Assembly (NCBI RefSeq): GCF_017948485.1
Contig: NZ_JAFFSX010000012.1
Location: 1-64,000 of the forward strand
Direction of reading: 5' to 3'
Origin: Streptomyces sp. GESEQ-35
GTDB taxonomy: Bacteria > Actinomycetota > Actinomycetes > Streptomycetales > Streptomycetaceae
Length of the DNA: 64,000 nucleotides
Below, in pieces: positions 1 through 9,996 of the stretch. Every line of letters starts with the position of its first letter. Within the stretch, counting starts at the first letter, position 1. The translations under genes and the position numbers were made by a program. The notes beneath the pieces are model-generated. The model was not told where the DNA came from, ran no database searches, and saw only the letters and a list, made by a program, of their open reading frames with translations.

Positions 1-360
1 AACGGACACTTCCTTCGTACTCACCCGAGAGACTCTCTCAAGGCTTTCCTCCGGGCGCTTCCCTTCGGTGTTTCCAACCCTACCAGATCCTTTTTCCGTT
101 CCGTTTCCGGTCGGAATTCGTTTCCGGTGGCCGTTGGAGTGGCCTTGCCTATTCGGTTGCCCTGCGGCTCCCTTTCGGCGAGCCCGACTTTATCAGAAGT
201 TTTCGGCCAGTCTGACCGGCCACTCATTTCTGAATAATCGGGGACTTCTCGGGAAGTGAATCCACAAGAAGCCGATAGATGCTAACAGTCGCCGCGGGGC
301 AAGTCCTGCCCTCTAGGCAACTGTTCAAATCTACCTCCCCACTCTCTCCGTGTCAACGGC
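1..360 (-). promoter_or_regulatory. rRNA operon promoter region and 5' leader (16S gene lies off the left edge)
   Basis: Read on the minus strand this is a Streptomyces-type rrn leader. A near-ideal vegetative promoter is visible: -35 TTGACA at 356-351 and -10 TAGATT at 333-328, spacer exactly 17. Further downstream are two more -10-like blocks in the setting typical of multiple rrn promoters: GATAAAGT at 194-187 and TAGGGT at 82-77. The leader then runs into the purine-rich GAAGGGAAGCGCCCGGAGG block and a GAGTACGAAGGAAG-like block that precede 16S in Streptomyces as I remember them. The 16S start itself is not in the window. The stretch is AT-richer than its surroundings and has no credible ORF. 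Confidence 0.85.
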
Positions 361-409
361 TTTTGTGGGGCGAAGGAGAGACTAACAGCTCAGCAGACAT
401 GTCCGCACA

Positions 410-1417
410 TCAGGCAGCCGTTGGAACCACGGCGCTGCGCTCCGCAGCCTCGACATCGCCCGTCTCCCCGGTACGGGCCGCACGACCGCCCATGACGTAG
501 ACGTAGGCAAGGAAGACGAGTTCGGCGATGACGCCGATACCTATTCGCGCCCACGTGGGCAGGCCCGACGGGGTCACGAAGCCTTCGACGGCGCCTGAGA
601 CGAAGAGGACCAGCGCGAGGCCGATGGCCATGCCCACGGCGGCTCGGCCCTCCTCGGCAAGCGCCGTGCGTCGGCTGCGCGGGCCGGGGTCGATGACGGT
701 CCAGCCGAGGCGCAGGCCGGTGCCGGCGGCGACGAAGACCGCGGTCAGTTCGAGCAGGCCATGGGGCAGGACGAGACCGAGGAAGGTGTCGAGCCGGCCG
801 GCTGACGACATCAGACCGAAGCCGACGCCCAGGTTGAGCATGTTCTGGAACAGGATCCACAGGACCGGGAGGCCCAGGAAGACCCCGAGGATCAGGCACA
901 GAGCGGCGGCCCAGGCATTGTTCGTCCACACCTGGGCGGCGAAGGAGGCCGCGGGATGGCTCGAGTAGTACGTCTCGTACTGACCACCGGGGCGGGTGAG
1001 CTCACGCAGCTCGGTGGGGGCCGCTATGGAGGACTGCACTTCCGGGTGGGTGCCTATCCACCAGCCCAGAAGTGCTGCGACAAGGGTCGACAAGAGTGCG
1101 GTGGGTACCCACCAGTGGCGCGACTTGTAGACCGCGGCGGGGAACCCGTGGGCGAGGAAGCGGGTGACGTCGCGCCAGGAGGCACGGCGGGTGCCTGTTA
1201 CGGCACTACGCGCGCGTGCCACGAGTTGGCTGAGCCGACCGGTCAGTTGCGGGTCGGGGGCGCTGGACTGGATCAGGGAAAGGTGGGTGGCGGTGCGCTG
1301 GTAGAGGACGACGAGTTCGTCGGCCTCGGCGCCGGTGAGGCTGCGCTGGCGCCGGAGCAGGGCGTCGAGGCGGTCCCATTCGGCTCGGTGGGCGGTGACG
1401 AAGACGTCGAGGTCCAT
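410..1417 (-). CDS. SpoIIM-family (stage II sporulation protein M-like) integral membrane protein
   Basis: A 335-residue protein with a charged N-terminal helical part (residues 1-100, with a conserved WDRLDALL-like opening) followed by about five membrane segments, near residues 103-123, 165-205, 213-240, 258-280 and 290-312. This layout and size fit the SpoIIM/DUF95 family. In Bacillus SpoIIM belongs to the engulfment machinery; in actinomycetes this homologue is usually found beside an RDD protein, as here, and its function is not settled. It is divergent from the RDD gene with a 128-base gap, so the two probably share a control region. The ATG at 1417 opens directly on the conserved start of the family. 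The family call is firm; the role is unknown. Confidence 0.8.
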   Translation of the reverse strand: MDLDVFVTAHRAEWDRLDALLRRQRSLTGAEADELVVLYQRTATHLSLIQSSAPDPQLTGRLSQLVARARSAVTGTRRASWRDVTRFLAHGFPAAVYKSRHWWVPTALLSTLVAALLGWWIGTHPEVQSSIAAPTELRELTRPGGQYETYYSSHPAASFAAQVWTNNAWAAALCLILGVFLGLPVLWILFQNMLNLGVGFGLMSSAGRLDTFLGLVLPHGLLELTAVFVAAGTGLRLGWTVIDPGPRSRRTALAEEGRAAVGMAIGLALVLFVSGAVEGFVTPSGLPTWARIGIGVIAELVFLAYVYVMGGRAARTGETGDVEAAERSAVVPTAA

Positions 1418-1545
1418 CGGTTTGCCTGCTCCTGGGCTGTTCGTCGGCGGCTCGTCGTGGTGTCAGCTTGTCGTACTGGGGCGCGATGCGCCCTCAGCTT
1501 GGCAGACTGGCCGTTCTCAGGGCAGGTCAGGGGAAGGACAGCGTC

Positions 1546-2544
1546 GTGAGTGAGCTTGTGACGGGCGAGGCGGTGGCGCTGGAGTTGCGCCCCGCGCGGC
1601 TGCCCAGCAGGGCGCTGGCCGTCCTGCTCGATCTGGTCGTGGCCATGATCGCCTACATCGTCGTAACCATCGGTCTGGTGGCCTCCACGGCCGCACTGGA
1701 CGAGGCGGCACAGACCGCCCTGTCGATTGCGACGTTCGTATTGCTTCTGGTGGGTGCGCCGATTGCGGTCGAGACGCTGAGCCATGGGCGGTCGCTCGGC
1801 AAGATGGCGTGCGGGCTGCGCGTGGTGCGGGACGACGGCGGGCCGATCCGGTTCCGGCATGCGCTGGTGCGGGGCGGGATCGGCGTGATCGAGATTCTGA
1901 TGACATTCGGCGTGATCGCCTGCGTCGCTTCTCTCGTATCGGCGCGCGGGCGGCGGCTCGGGGATGTGTTCGCAGGGACCCTGGTCGTGAGGGAACGGGT
2001 GCCCGTGGCTCGTACGGGTTTCGTTCCTCCGCCGCCGCCCTGGCTGGCCGGGCGGTTCTCCGGGCTGGACCTGTCGGCGGTTCCGGACGGTCTGTGGCTT
2101 GCCATCCGCCAATACCTGACGCGGATGCAGCAACTGGATCCGCAGGTCGGCTCGGCGATGGCGGAGCGGCTCGCCGGCGACCTCGCGGGTCGAACGGGGA
2201 GCCCGGCGCCGCAGGGCGTACCACCGGCCGCGTATTTGGCGGCGGTGGTGCAGGAACGGCAGGCCAGGGATGCCCGGCGCGCCTTCGCGAACGGCTCGGC
2301 CGTCGGCGCTCCGGCAGCCGGTGGCGCCTCCGCGAGCGGCGTACCGACGGGGTATGTGCCTTCGGCAGCTCCGCCCGCGGCTCCTCCCTCCTATCCCGCG
2401 TACGTCGCCCAGGCGGCGCCGGCGGACGGTTCGGGCGCGAATCAGGTCGGTGGTCAGCCGGAGGCTCCGGTCAGCCGCCGGATCGAGGCCCACGAAACGT
2501 CGCCCGCCGACCGTCCCGCCACTGGGTTCGTACCGCCTGCCTAG
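1546..2544 (+). CDS. RDD-family membrane protein with Pro/Ala-rich tail
   Basis: A 332-residue protein. The GTG at 1546 is chosen over an upstream ATG because GGGGAAGG lies 7 bases before it and the conserved sequence starts there. Residues 10-150 carry the RDD domain: RPARLPSRALAVLLDLVV with the Arg-Asp pair in the first helix, a second hydrophobic segment, then the HGRSLGKMACGLRVV signature and a third membrane helix ending in GRRLGDVFAGTLVV. The C-terminal half is soluble and rich in Pro/Ala/Gly, probably disordered. RDD proteins are small transporters or membrane scaffolds, some linked to Na+/H+ exchange; no substrate can be assigned. It is divergent from the SpoIIM-like gene and converges on the next gene. 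Confidence 0.8.
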   Translation: MSELVTGEAVALELRPARLPSRALAVLLDLVVAMIAYIVVTIGLVASTAALDEAAQTALSIATFVLLLVGAPIAVETLSHGRSLGKMACGLRVVRDDGGPIRFRHALVRGGIGVIEILMTFGVIACVASLVSARGRRLGDVFAGTLVVRERVPVARTGFVPPPPPWLAGRFSGLDLSAVPDGLWLAIRQYLTRMQQLDPQVGSAMAERLAGDLAGRTGSPAPQGVPPAAYLAAVVQERQARDARRAFANGSAVGAPAAGGASASGVPTGYVPSAAPPAAPPSYPAYVAQAAPADGSGANQVGGQPEAPVSRRIEAHETSPADRPATGFVPPA

Positions 2545-2583
2545 CCCTGCCTGCCGACCGACCAGCCCGCACGCTCGCAGCGC

Positions 2584-3198
2584 TCAGCTGAACGCGGACG
2601 GTGGCGAGTCAAGGTCCTCCAACTCGATGCCCGGCGCCGCGAGTACGACGTCGCCGGCGATGTGCACGGCGTGCTGCTCGCCCGTGTCCAGGGCTGTGAC
2701 CTGGTATTCGTCCACGGTCAGAGGGCCGTTGTCAGTGGCGTGTGCTTCTCTTTTCATCAAGGCCCAGGACTGGTCCACGGTGCGCGGGGCGAGGACCGGG
2801 TCTGTGAAGGCGACGAGGCGTACGCGGGTTGCTGAGCCGGAAGGGGTGAGGCGCAGGAGACGAGTGGTGGCGATGAGGAATGCGGGGGATGTGCCGGTGA
2901 AGGCGTGGGCGCGGACATTGCCTTCTGTGGCATGAGCCCCGGTGGGGTCGGTGCGGACCCAGGTGACGCCGTCGAGCGCAGCACCGCGGACTTGCCAGCC
3001 CGCGGCGTGGAGTTCGAGGCGGATGGGGCGGCCGAGTTCGTCGAGGGCGAGGTCGACGGAGCCGCTGTGATCACCCGCGGGGGTGGTCAGTTGTGCGACA
3101 TAACGCCAGCCGGAAGGGCCGGGGGCGCAGTGGAAGTGTTCGTGTGCAAGGGGGGTGTGATCGTGCGGATCGTGGAGCGAATAGCGGCCGCGGGGCAT
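2584..3198 (-). CDS. conserved hypothetical protein, 204 aa
   Basis: A soluble protein without signal peptide or membrane segment. I start it at the ATG at 3198 (MPRGRYSLHDPHDH), which has AGGA 8-9 bases upstream, rather than at an upstream in-frame start. It opens with a short His-rich stretch and continues as a mixed beta-rich domain with several WxxR/K turns; no catalytic motif is recognisable. The RDD gene converges on it with only 39 bases between the stops and no clear terminator there. The same position upstream of sahH is, as I recall, occupied by an unnamed conserved gene in other Streptomyces. Function unknown. Confidence 0.7.
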   Translation of the reverse strand: MPRGRYSLHDPHDHTPLAHEHFHCAPGPSGWRYVAQLTTPAGDHSGSVDLALDELGRPIRLELHAAGWQVRGAALDGVTWVRTDPTGAHATEGNVRAHAFTGTSPAFLIATTRLLRLTPSGSATRVRLVAFTDPVLAPRTVDQSWALMKREAHATDNGPLTVDEYQVTALDTGEQHAVHIAGDVVLAAPGIELEDLDSPPSAFS

Positions 3199-3249
3199 GG
3201 GGGTCCTGGGTCTTGACGGGCTGATCCGGCCGGCCGCAATGGCCAAAGG

Positions 3250-3284
3250 GGCAGGCCCCCGGCACGGGGGTGCGGGGGCCTGCC
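3250..3284 (-). terminator. terminator hairpin downstream of sahH
   Basis: Perfect 11-bp inverted repeat GGCAGGCCCCC / GGGGGCCTGCC (3250-3260 with 3274-3284, 13-base loop), 87 bases past the sahH stop. There is no T-run, as is usual in Streptomyces. Confidence 0.7.
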
Positions 3285-3370
3285 TCAGAGGGCCTGCTGG
3301 TGAGAGCGCGTCAGCGCACCGACGCGCTCGTCACGTACTGCGGTCAGTACTCAACTGCTGAGCCGACGGC

Positions 3371-4828
<1,458 letters not shown>

Positions 4829-5311
4829 TGCGAACTGCTCCTTGGAGGTTGGGGCGAGGTGGGTACGGCTGGTCTGCGCGGCGACGGACACAGGAGTGCC
4901 CGAAAAGAGGACACAGGCATGCCCGCGTACACGCAGCGCAGTCCGTCGGAGGCCCTCTCTCCCTCGGTCGGTCCGCGGTGGGACCGCCCGACCGCCATCA
5001 GCAGCGACGTCTGGCTCCGTCCCAAGCTACACCGGTAGGCCGGGCCGTCCCCAGTCCGCCTCCGAACCCATCGGACCGATCACGGGCGTGGCTACCGCCT
5101 CACCCTGCGGGCAGACGACGGTTGTGACAGCGATAACAGGACACGCACAAACGGGAGGACAGGAGTCGACAGACCAGGAGTTTCCAGGACTTTCGCGCCT
5201 TTGAGCCGGGCGGGAGGTGTTGCAGGATGCGAGGAGATCGGGACATCTGATCGATCCTGCGGGGACGTCCGGGACGGCGTTCTCGCGTGACAAAGGCGTT
5301 AGGAGATCGAC
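4829..5311. other. divergent intergenic region between sahH and the PTS gene, with leader hairpin
   Basis: 483 bases without a credible gene. Toward sahH (minus strand) there is a two-part inverted repeat at 4965-4994 (GGTCC/GGACC inside CGGTC/GACCG, separated by a small bulge), within a likely long 5' leader. A -10-like TAGCTT lies on the minus strand just upstream, near 5029, without a good -35. I looked for an SAH-riboswitch core and could not place one. Toward the PTS gene an AGGAG at 5301-5305 precedes the GTG start. Confidence 0.4.
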
Positions 5312-7525
5312 GTGACCAGTCCGGCCGGCCCTCCCCCCACGGGCAGTGGCGGTGGCGAGCGCAAGAGGTTGAAGCTGCTCGCGGTGACCGCGTGCCCGAC
5401 CGGCATCGCCCATACGTACATGGCTGCGGAGAAGCTCGCGCAGGCCGCCGCGAGCCGTGGCATCGACATGAAGGTGGAGACCCAGGGATCCATCGGGGCC
5501 GAAAACGTACTAGATGACAACGATGTCAGCTCTGCCGACGGCATCATCGTCGCCGCGGACAAGGATGTTGACCTGAGCCGATTCGCGGGCAAGCGGGTCC
5601 TGACCGTCGGGGTCGCCGAGGGCATTCGCCACCCCGAGCAGCTGATCGAGCGGGTGCAGTCGGCACCCGTGCACAAGGAGGGCGGTTCCCCCACGGCCGC
5701 CCCTGCCTCCGGTGGCAAGGAACGCAGCGTCGGGTACAAGGCGCTGATGAACGGGGTCAGTTACATGATTCCGTTCGTGGTGGTCGGCGGGTTGCTGATC
5801 GCGGTGTCGCTGGCGATCGGCGGGCACACCACGCCGGACGGCCTGGTCATTCCGGAGGATTCCTTCTGGATGGACGTGAACAACATCGGTGTCATCGGCT
5901 TCACGCTGATGGTGCCGATCCTGTCCGGCTATATCGCGTACGCGATAGGCGACCGGCCCGCGTTGGTGCCGGGCATGATCGGTGGCTGGATCGCCAACAC
6001 CGGTGAGCTGTACGACTCCAAGGCGGGCGCGGGGTTCATCGGGGCGATCGTGACCGGGTTCCTGGCCGGCTATCTGGTTCTGTGGATCAAGAAGGTCAGG
6101 GTCCCGAAGTTCGTCCGGCCGATCATGCCGATCATTGTGATCCCGATCGTGGCGACCTCGGCGCTCGGGCTGTTCTTCATCTACGTCATCGGCAAGCCGA
6201 TCTCCTGGGTGTTCGAGCATCTGACCAGCTGGCTCAGCGGAATGGCGGGCACGAGCGCGATTCTGCTCGGGGCGATTCTCGGGCTCATGATCGCCTTTGA
6301 CATGGGCGGCCCTGTGAACAAGACGGCGTTCCTGTTCGGCGCCGGGCTCATCGCGACCGGCAATCAGACCGTCATGGGCATGTGTGCCGCCGCGATTCCG
6401 GTCATGCCGCTGGGGCAGGGTCTCGCCACGCTGATCCGCAAGCGGCTCTACACCGAGCAGGAACGGGAAACCGGTCTGGCCTCGCTGTTCATGGGCTGCT
6501 TCGGCATCTCCGAGGGCGCGATTCCGTTCGCGGCGGCGCGGCCCGCGCAGGTCATCCCGGCCAACATGCTCGGCGGTGCAGTCGCCGGTGCGATCGCCGG
6601 GCTCGCCGGGGTCGAGGACGCGGTGCCGCACGGTGGGCCGATCGTGGCCGTGCTGGGCGCGGTGAGCGGCGTGCCGATGTTCTTCGTGGCCGTCGCGATC
6701 GGCACGGCCGTCACCGCGCTGACGACGGTCGCCCTCGTCGACATCGTCGAGCGGAGGCGGGGTACGCCGGTCGGCGGTCCGGGCTTGAGCGGGCCCGAGC
6801 CCTTGCTGGTCGGTGCCGGCGTGGGAGCGGGGGGCGCAACCGGCGTCGTACCGCCGCATGCCGCCGCCCGTGCATCCGCAGTGCTGGTGAAGGGCGGTTC
6901 GAGCACTGGCGCATCCGCCGAGGCCACGGCTGCGCGTACCCCGGGCACGACGGACGAAGCCGCGACGTCTGCCCCTGCGGTGGACGCCGACGTCGCCCCG
7001 GCCCCACAGGCCGCCCCCGCCGTGGAAACAGCCGCGTCCGAAGCCGAAGCACCGGCCACCACTGCCTCCGAAGCCCTCTCCGGCCACCTCACCGCGCAGA
7101 CCGTGAAGGTCCGGCTCGACGCCGTCGACAAGGAGGCGGCGATCCGTGAAATGGCGGCTCTGCTGGCGCGGACCGGCAGGGTTGCGGACGTCGACGAGTT
7201 GGTGGCGACGGCGTTGCGGCGTGAGGCGCAGGGCACGACGGGGCTCGGTGAGGAGATCGCGATACCGCATGCCAAGACGGACGCGGTGACCGCGCCGGTC
7301 GTCGGGTTCGCGCGGTCGGACGAGGGCATCGAGTGGGGCTCGCTGGACGGTACGAAGGCGAGGCTGGTGTTCATGATCGCCGTACCGGAGGCGGCAGCGG
7401 GTGACGAGCATCTGCGGATTCTGGCGCTGTTGTCGCGGAAGTTGATGGACGCCGGGTTCCGGGAGCGGCTCATGGCGGCGCCGGACGAGGCGGCGGTGCT
7501 CGGCGTGCTGAGCGAGATCCAGTAG
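5312..7525 (+). CDS. fructose-family PTS permease, IIB-IIC-IIA fusion
   Basis: A 737-residue one-piece sugar phosphotransferase permease that takes phosphate from HPr and phosphorylates the sugar during import. Domain order: IIB at about 18-120 with phospho-Cys28 in VTACPTGIAHTYMAAE; a polytopic IIC at about 135-490; an Ala/Pro-rich linker of about 100 residues; then IIA at about 595-737 with phospho-His653 in GLGEEIAIPHAKTDAV. The GTG at 5312 has AGGAG 6 bases upstream. No 1-phosphofructokinase or DeoR-type regulator accompanies it, unlike typical fruRKA operons, so the sugar is an inference (fructose or a related hexose/hexitol). It converges on the cation-efflux gene across a shared terminator. 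Confidence 0.9.
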   Translation: MTSPAGPPPTGSGGGERKRLKLLAVTACPTGIAHTYMAAEKLAQAAASRGIDMKVETQGSIGAENVLDDNDVSSADGIIVAADKDVDLSRFAGKRVLTVGVAEGIRHPEQLIERVQSAPVHKEGGSPTAAPASGGKERSVGYKALMNGVSYMIPFVVVGGLLIAVSLAIGGHTTPDGLVIPEDSFWMDVNNIGVIGFTLMVPILSGYIAYAIGDRPALVPGMIGGWIANTGELYDSKAGAGFIGAIVTGFLAGYLVLWIKKVRVPKFVRPIMPIIVIPIVATSALGLFFIYVIGKPISWVFEHLTSWLSGMAGTSAILLGAILGLMIAFDMGGPVNKTAFLFGAGLIATGNQTVMGMCAAAIPVMPLGQGLATLIRKRLYTEQERETGLASLFMGCFGISEGAIPFAAARPAQVIPANMLGGAVAGAIAGLAGVEDAVPHGGPIVAVLGAVSGVPMFFVAVAIGTAVTALTTVALVDIVERRRGTPVGGPGLSGPEPLLVGAGVGAGGATGVVPPHAAARASAVLVKGGSSTGASAEATAARTPGTTDEAATSAPAVDADVAPAPQAAPAVETAASEAEAPATTASEALSGHLTAQTVKVRLDAVDKEAAIREMAALLARTGRVADVDELVATALRREAQGTTGLGEEIAIPHAKTDAVTAPVVGFARSDEGIEWGSLDGTKARLVFMIAVPEAAAGDEHLRILALLSRKLMDAGFRERLMAAPDEAAVLGVLSEIQ

Positions 7526-7587
7526 CCGGAACAGAGGAGCCCGAGGCGCGGCTGCTCCTTGGACGTGCCACGTGCCGGGAAACCGCT

Positions 7588-7615
7588 GGGGCCCGCCGAA
7601 CGCTCGGCGGGCCCC
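7588..7615. terminator. bidirectional terminator between convergent genes
   Basis: Perfect 12-bp stem GGGGCCCGCCGA / TCGGCGGGCCCC with a 4-base loop (ACGC), placed between the PTS stop (7525) and the stop of the convergent efflux gene (7649). Confidence 0.85.
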
Positions 7616-7648
7616 ATGGTCGTGAGAACGCGGTCGTACGACGACGTA

Positions 7649-8629
7649 TCAGTGCTCGGAGGTGTGCGGCGTCGGTCCTCCCGGCGTCGCCTCGCGGTCG
7701 GCGCCACGCGCGGCCTCGGACTCGCTGTAGATGTCCGGCTCCAGGTAGATCACGCGGGCGATCGGGACGGCCTCGCGGATGCGGGACTCGGCTGCGTTGA
7801 TGGCGGAGGCCACCTCGGTGGCCGTGTCGTCGTGCTGGACGCCGATCTTGGCGGCGACGAGCAGTTCCTCGGGGCCGAGGTGGAGCGTGCGCATGTGGAT
7901 GATGCCGGTGACGGTGTCGCCGGCGACGATCGCGGCCTCGATCTTCTGGACGTCTTCGACGCCCGCGGCCTCGCCGAGCAGCAGCGACTTGGTCTCGGCG
8001 GCCAGCACGAGGGCGATCAGGATGAGGAGCACGCCGATGCAGAGCGTGCCGATGCCGTCCCAGACGCCGTCGCCGGTGGCGAGGGCCAGGCCGACGCCAC
8101 CGAGGGCGAGGATCAGACCGACCAGCGCGCCGAGGTCCTCCAGGAGAACAACAGGCAGTTCGGGCGCCTTGGCGTGGCGGACGAACTCCGTCCAGGACTT
8201 CTTCCCGCGCAGGGTGTTGGACTCCTTGATGGCCGTCCGGAACGAGAAGGTCTCGGCGATGATCGCGAAGATGAGGACGCCGACCGGCCAGTACCAGTGG
8301 TCGATCTCGTGCGGGTGCTTGATCTTCTCGTAGCCCTCGTAGATGGCGAACATGCCGCCGACCGAGAAGAGGACGATGGAGACGAGGAATGCGTAGATGT
8401 AGCGCTCGCGCCCGTACCCGAAGGGGTGTTGGGGGGTCGCCTCGCGCTGGGCCTTCTTGCCGCCGACGAGGAGCAGGGCCTGGTTTCCGGAGTCGGCGAG
8501 GGAGTGCACCGACTCGGCGAGCATCGACGACGAGCCGCTGAAGAGGAACGCCACGAATTTCGCTACCGCGATCGCGAGGTTGGCGGCGAGTGCCGCCACG
8601 ATCGCCTTGGTGCCGCCTGACGCGCTCAT
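7649..8629 (-). CDS. cation diffusion facilitator (CDF) family transporter
   Basis: A 326-residue membrane protein with five to six hydrophobic segments. It shows the CDF signature in helix 2 (MLAESVHSLADSGNQALLL, with the metal-binding Asp and His side chains) and a soluble C-terminal domain (LHLGPEELLVAAKIG) that binds metal and dimerises in this family. CDF proteins export Zn2+, Fe2+, Mn2+ or Co2+ in exchange for protons; the metal here cannot be told from sequence. ATG at 8629 begins MSASGGTKAIVAAL, the normal family start. It lies 116 bases downstream of manA in the same orientation and may be co-transcribed. Confidence 0.88.
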   Translation of the reverse strand: MSASGGTKAIVAALAANLAIAVAKFVAFLFSGSSSMLAESVHSLADSGNQALLLVGGKKAQREATPQHPFGYGRERYIYAFLVSIVLFSVGGMFAIYEGYEKIKHPHEIDHWYWPVGVLIFAIIAETFSFRTAIKESNTLRGKKSWTEFVRHAKAPELPVVLLEDLGALVGLILALGGVGLALATGDGVWDGIGTLCIGVLLILIALVLAAETKSLLLGEAAGVEDVQKIEAAIVAGDTVTGIIHMRTLHLGPEELLVAAKIGVQHDDTATEVASAINAAESRIREAVPIARVIYLEPDIYSESEAARGADREATPGGPTPHTSEH

Positions 8630-8745
8630 GTATTCGCGATTTCCCTTCGTACGTACGCCGTCCAGACCTTTGCCCGGTCTTTGCCAGTGGGCCATTGTTG
8701 CAGCCCGCTCCGACAACGGCGCGCCAGGCCGCAACTCCTTGACCG

Positions 8746-9897
8746 TCAGGTGACGACAGTGGCCCGGAAGACCGTTCCGGAACCGGATACTTCGGCCTTT
8801 TCGCCTGCCGGGACGAAGACCGACTGACCGGGGCTCAGCTCGTGCTCCCCGGCCCGTACCGAGCCCGCCGTGCAGAGCAGAATCTGCGGGGTCTCTCGGG
8901 TGAGGTCGTGGGCCGCGCCGCCCGCGGGGAGGACGTACCTGGACAGCCGGAACTCGTCGATCGGGGTCTCGTAGACCTCCTCGCCGTCCGGAGAGGCTTC
9001 CGGGCGCAGGACGCCGGGGTCGCTCGGCTCGAAGCGGACGATGCGCAGGAGTTCGGGGACGTCGACGTGCTTGGGGGTCAGGCCGCAGCGCAGGACGTTG
9101 TCGGAGTTGGCCATGATCTCGACGCCCAGGCCGTTGAGGTAGGCGTGCGGGACGCCGGCGCCGAGGAAGAGGGCCTCGCCGGGCTGTAGGCGTACGTGGT
9201 TGAGGAGCATCGCGGCGATGACGCCGGGGTCGCCCGGGTAGTGGTGGGCGATGTCCGCGTAGGGGGCGTACTCGCCGCCGAGTCGCGCGCAGGCCGCGGC
9301 GGCCGCGGTGACGGTGTGGGCCATCTCCTCGCGGTCGGCGCTGAGCACGGCCGTCAGCACCTCGCGCAGCGCCGCCTCCTCGGGGTGGGCGTGCAGCAGG
9401 TCGACGTACGGCTTGAGGGAGTCGACACCGAGGCCGGCGAGCAGGCCGGCGGCCTGGGCCGGGTCGCGGAAGCCGCACAGGCCGTCGAACTCGGTGAGTG
9501 CGCAGATGAGTTCGGGCTTGTGGTTGGCGTCCTTGTAGTTGCGGTGCGGGGCGTCCACGGGGATCCCGCGGCGCTCCTCGTCCTCGTAACCCTCCTTCGC
9601 CTGCTCCAGGTTGGGGTGCACCTGGAGGGAGAGCGGGGCGCCGGCGGCGAGGATCTTGAGCAGGAAGGGCAGGCCCGGGCCGAACTTGGCGACGGCCGCG
9701 GCGCCGAGTTCGCGCTCCGGGTCGGCGGCGATGATCTCGACGAGTGTGCCGCGGTCGGTGCGCGAGGGCGCGCCCGGGTGGGCTCCCATCCACATCTCCG
9801 CCTGCGGTTCGCCGGTCGGCTCGACGCCGAGCAGTTGCGGGATCGCGGTGGTGGAACCCCAGGCGTAGGGGCGGATGGTGTTGTCGAGGCGGTCCAT
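8746..9897 (-). CDS. manA: mannose-6-phosphate isomerase, class I
   Basis: A 383-residue cupin-type isomerase that interconverts fructose-6-phosphate and mannose-6-phosphate. It shows the type I zinc-site motifs: PLSLQVHPNLEQAKEG (Gln and His ligands) and, further on, GEALFLGAGVPHAYLNG with the later His ligand. The start MDRLDNTIRPYAWGS is the family consensus. It provides the entry step to the GDP-mannose route, whose other enzymes (phosphomannomutase at 11.6-13.0 kb, guanylyltransferase at 26.6 kb) are also in this window. It sits downstream of the SIS-domain and Trm112-like genes in one minus-strand series. Confidence 0.95.
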   Translation of the reverse strand: MDRLDNTIRPYAWGSTTAIPQLLGVEPTGEPQAEMWMGAHPGAPSRTDRGTLVEIIAADPERELGAAAVAKFGPGLPFLLKILAAGAPLSLQVHPNLEQAKEGYEDEERRGIPVDAPHRNYKDANHKPELICALTEFDGLCGFRDPAQAAGLLAGLGVDSLKPYVDLLHAHPEEAALREVLTAVLSADREEMAHTVTAAAAACARLGGEYAPYADIAHHYPGDPGVIAAMLLNHVRLQPGEALFLGAGVPHAYLNGLGVEIMANSDNVLRCGLTPKHVDVPELLRIVRFEPSDPGVLRPEASPDGEEVYETPIDEFRLSRYVLPAGGAAHDLTRETPQILLCTAGSVRAGEHELSPGQSVFVPAGEKAEVSGSGTVFRATVVT

Positions 9898-9996
9898 TCG
9901 GCTCTCTGTCTGCTCTCTCTGCGTTCGACGCGGGTTCGCCGGGTGTATGGCTGTCGTCCCGTCCCGCGTACGGCGGTCAGGGCGTCCTGGGTCAGA

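Noticed and set aside
390..929. 179-residue Arg/Pro-rich ORF on the minus strand
   Set aside because: Out-of-frame shadow of the SpoIIM-like gene; low-complexity Arg/Pro composition typical of wrong frames in high-GC DNA.
4829..5040. SAH riboswitch upstream of sahH
   Set aside because: The position is right, but I could not find the conserved riboswitch core in the minus-strand leader; only a simple hairpin is present.
8630..9793. Fusion of an Arg-rich region to the N-terminus of the CDF transporter
   Set aside because: The upstream part is the shifted frame of manA; the transporter begins at ATG 8629 with a family-like start.
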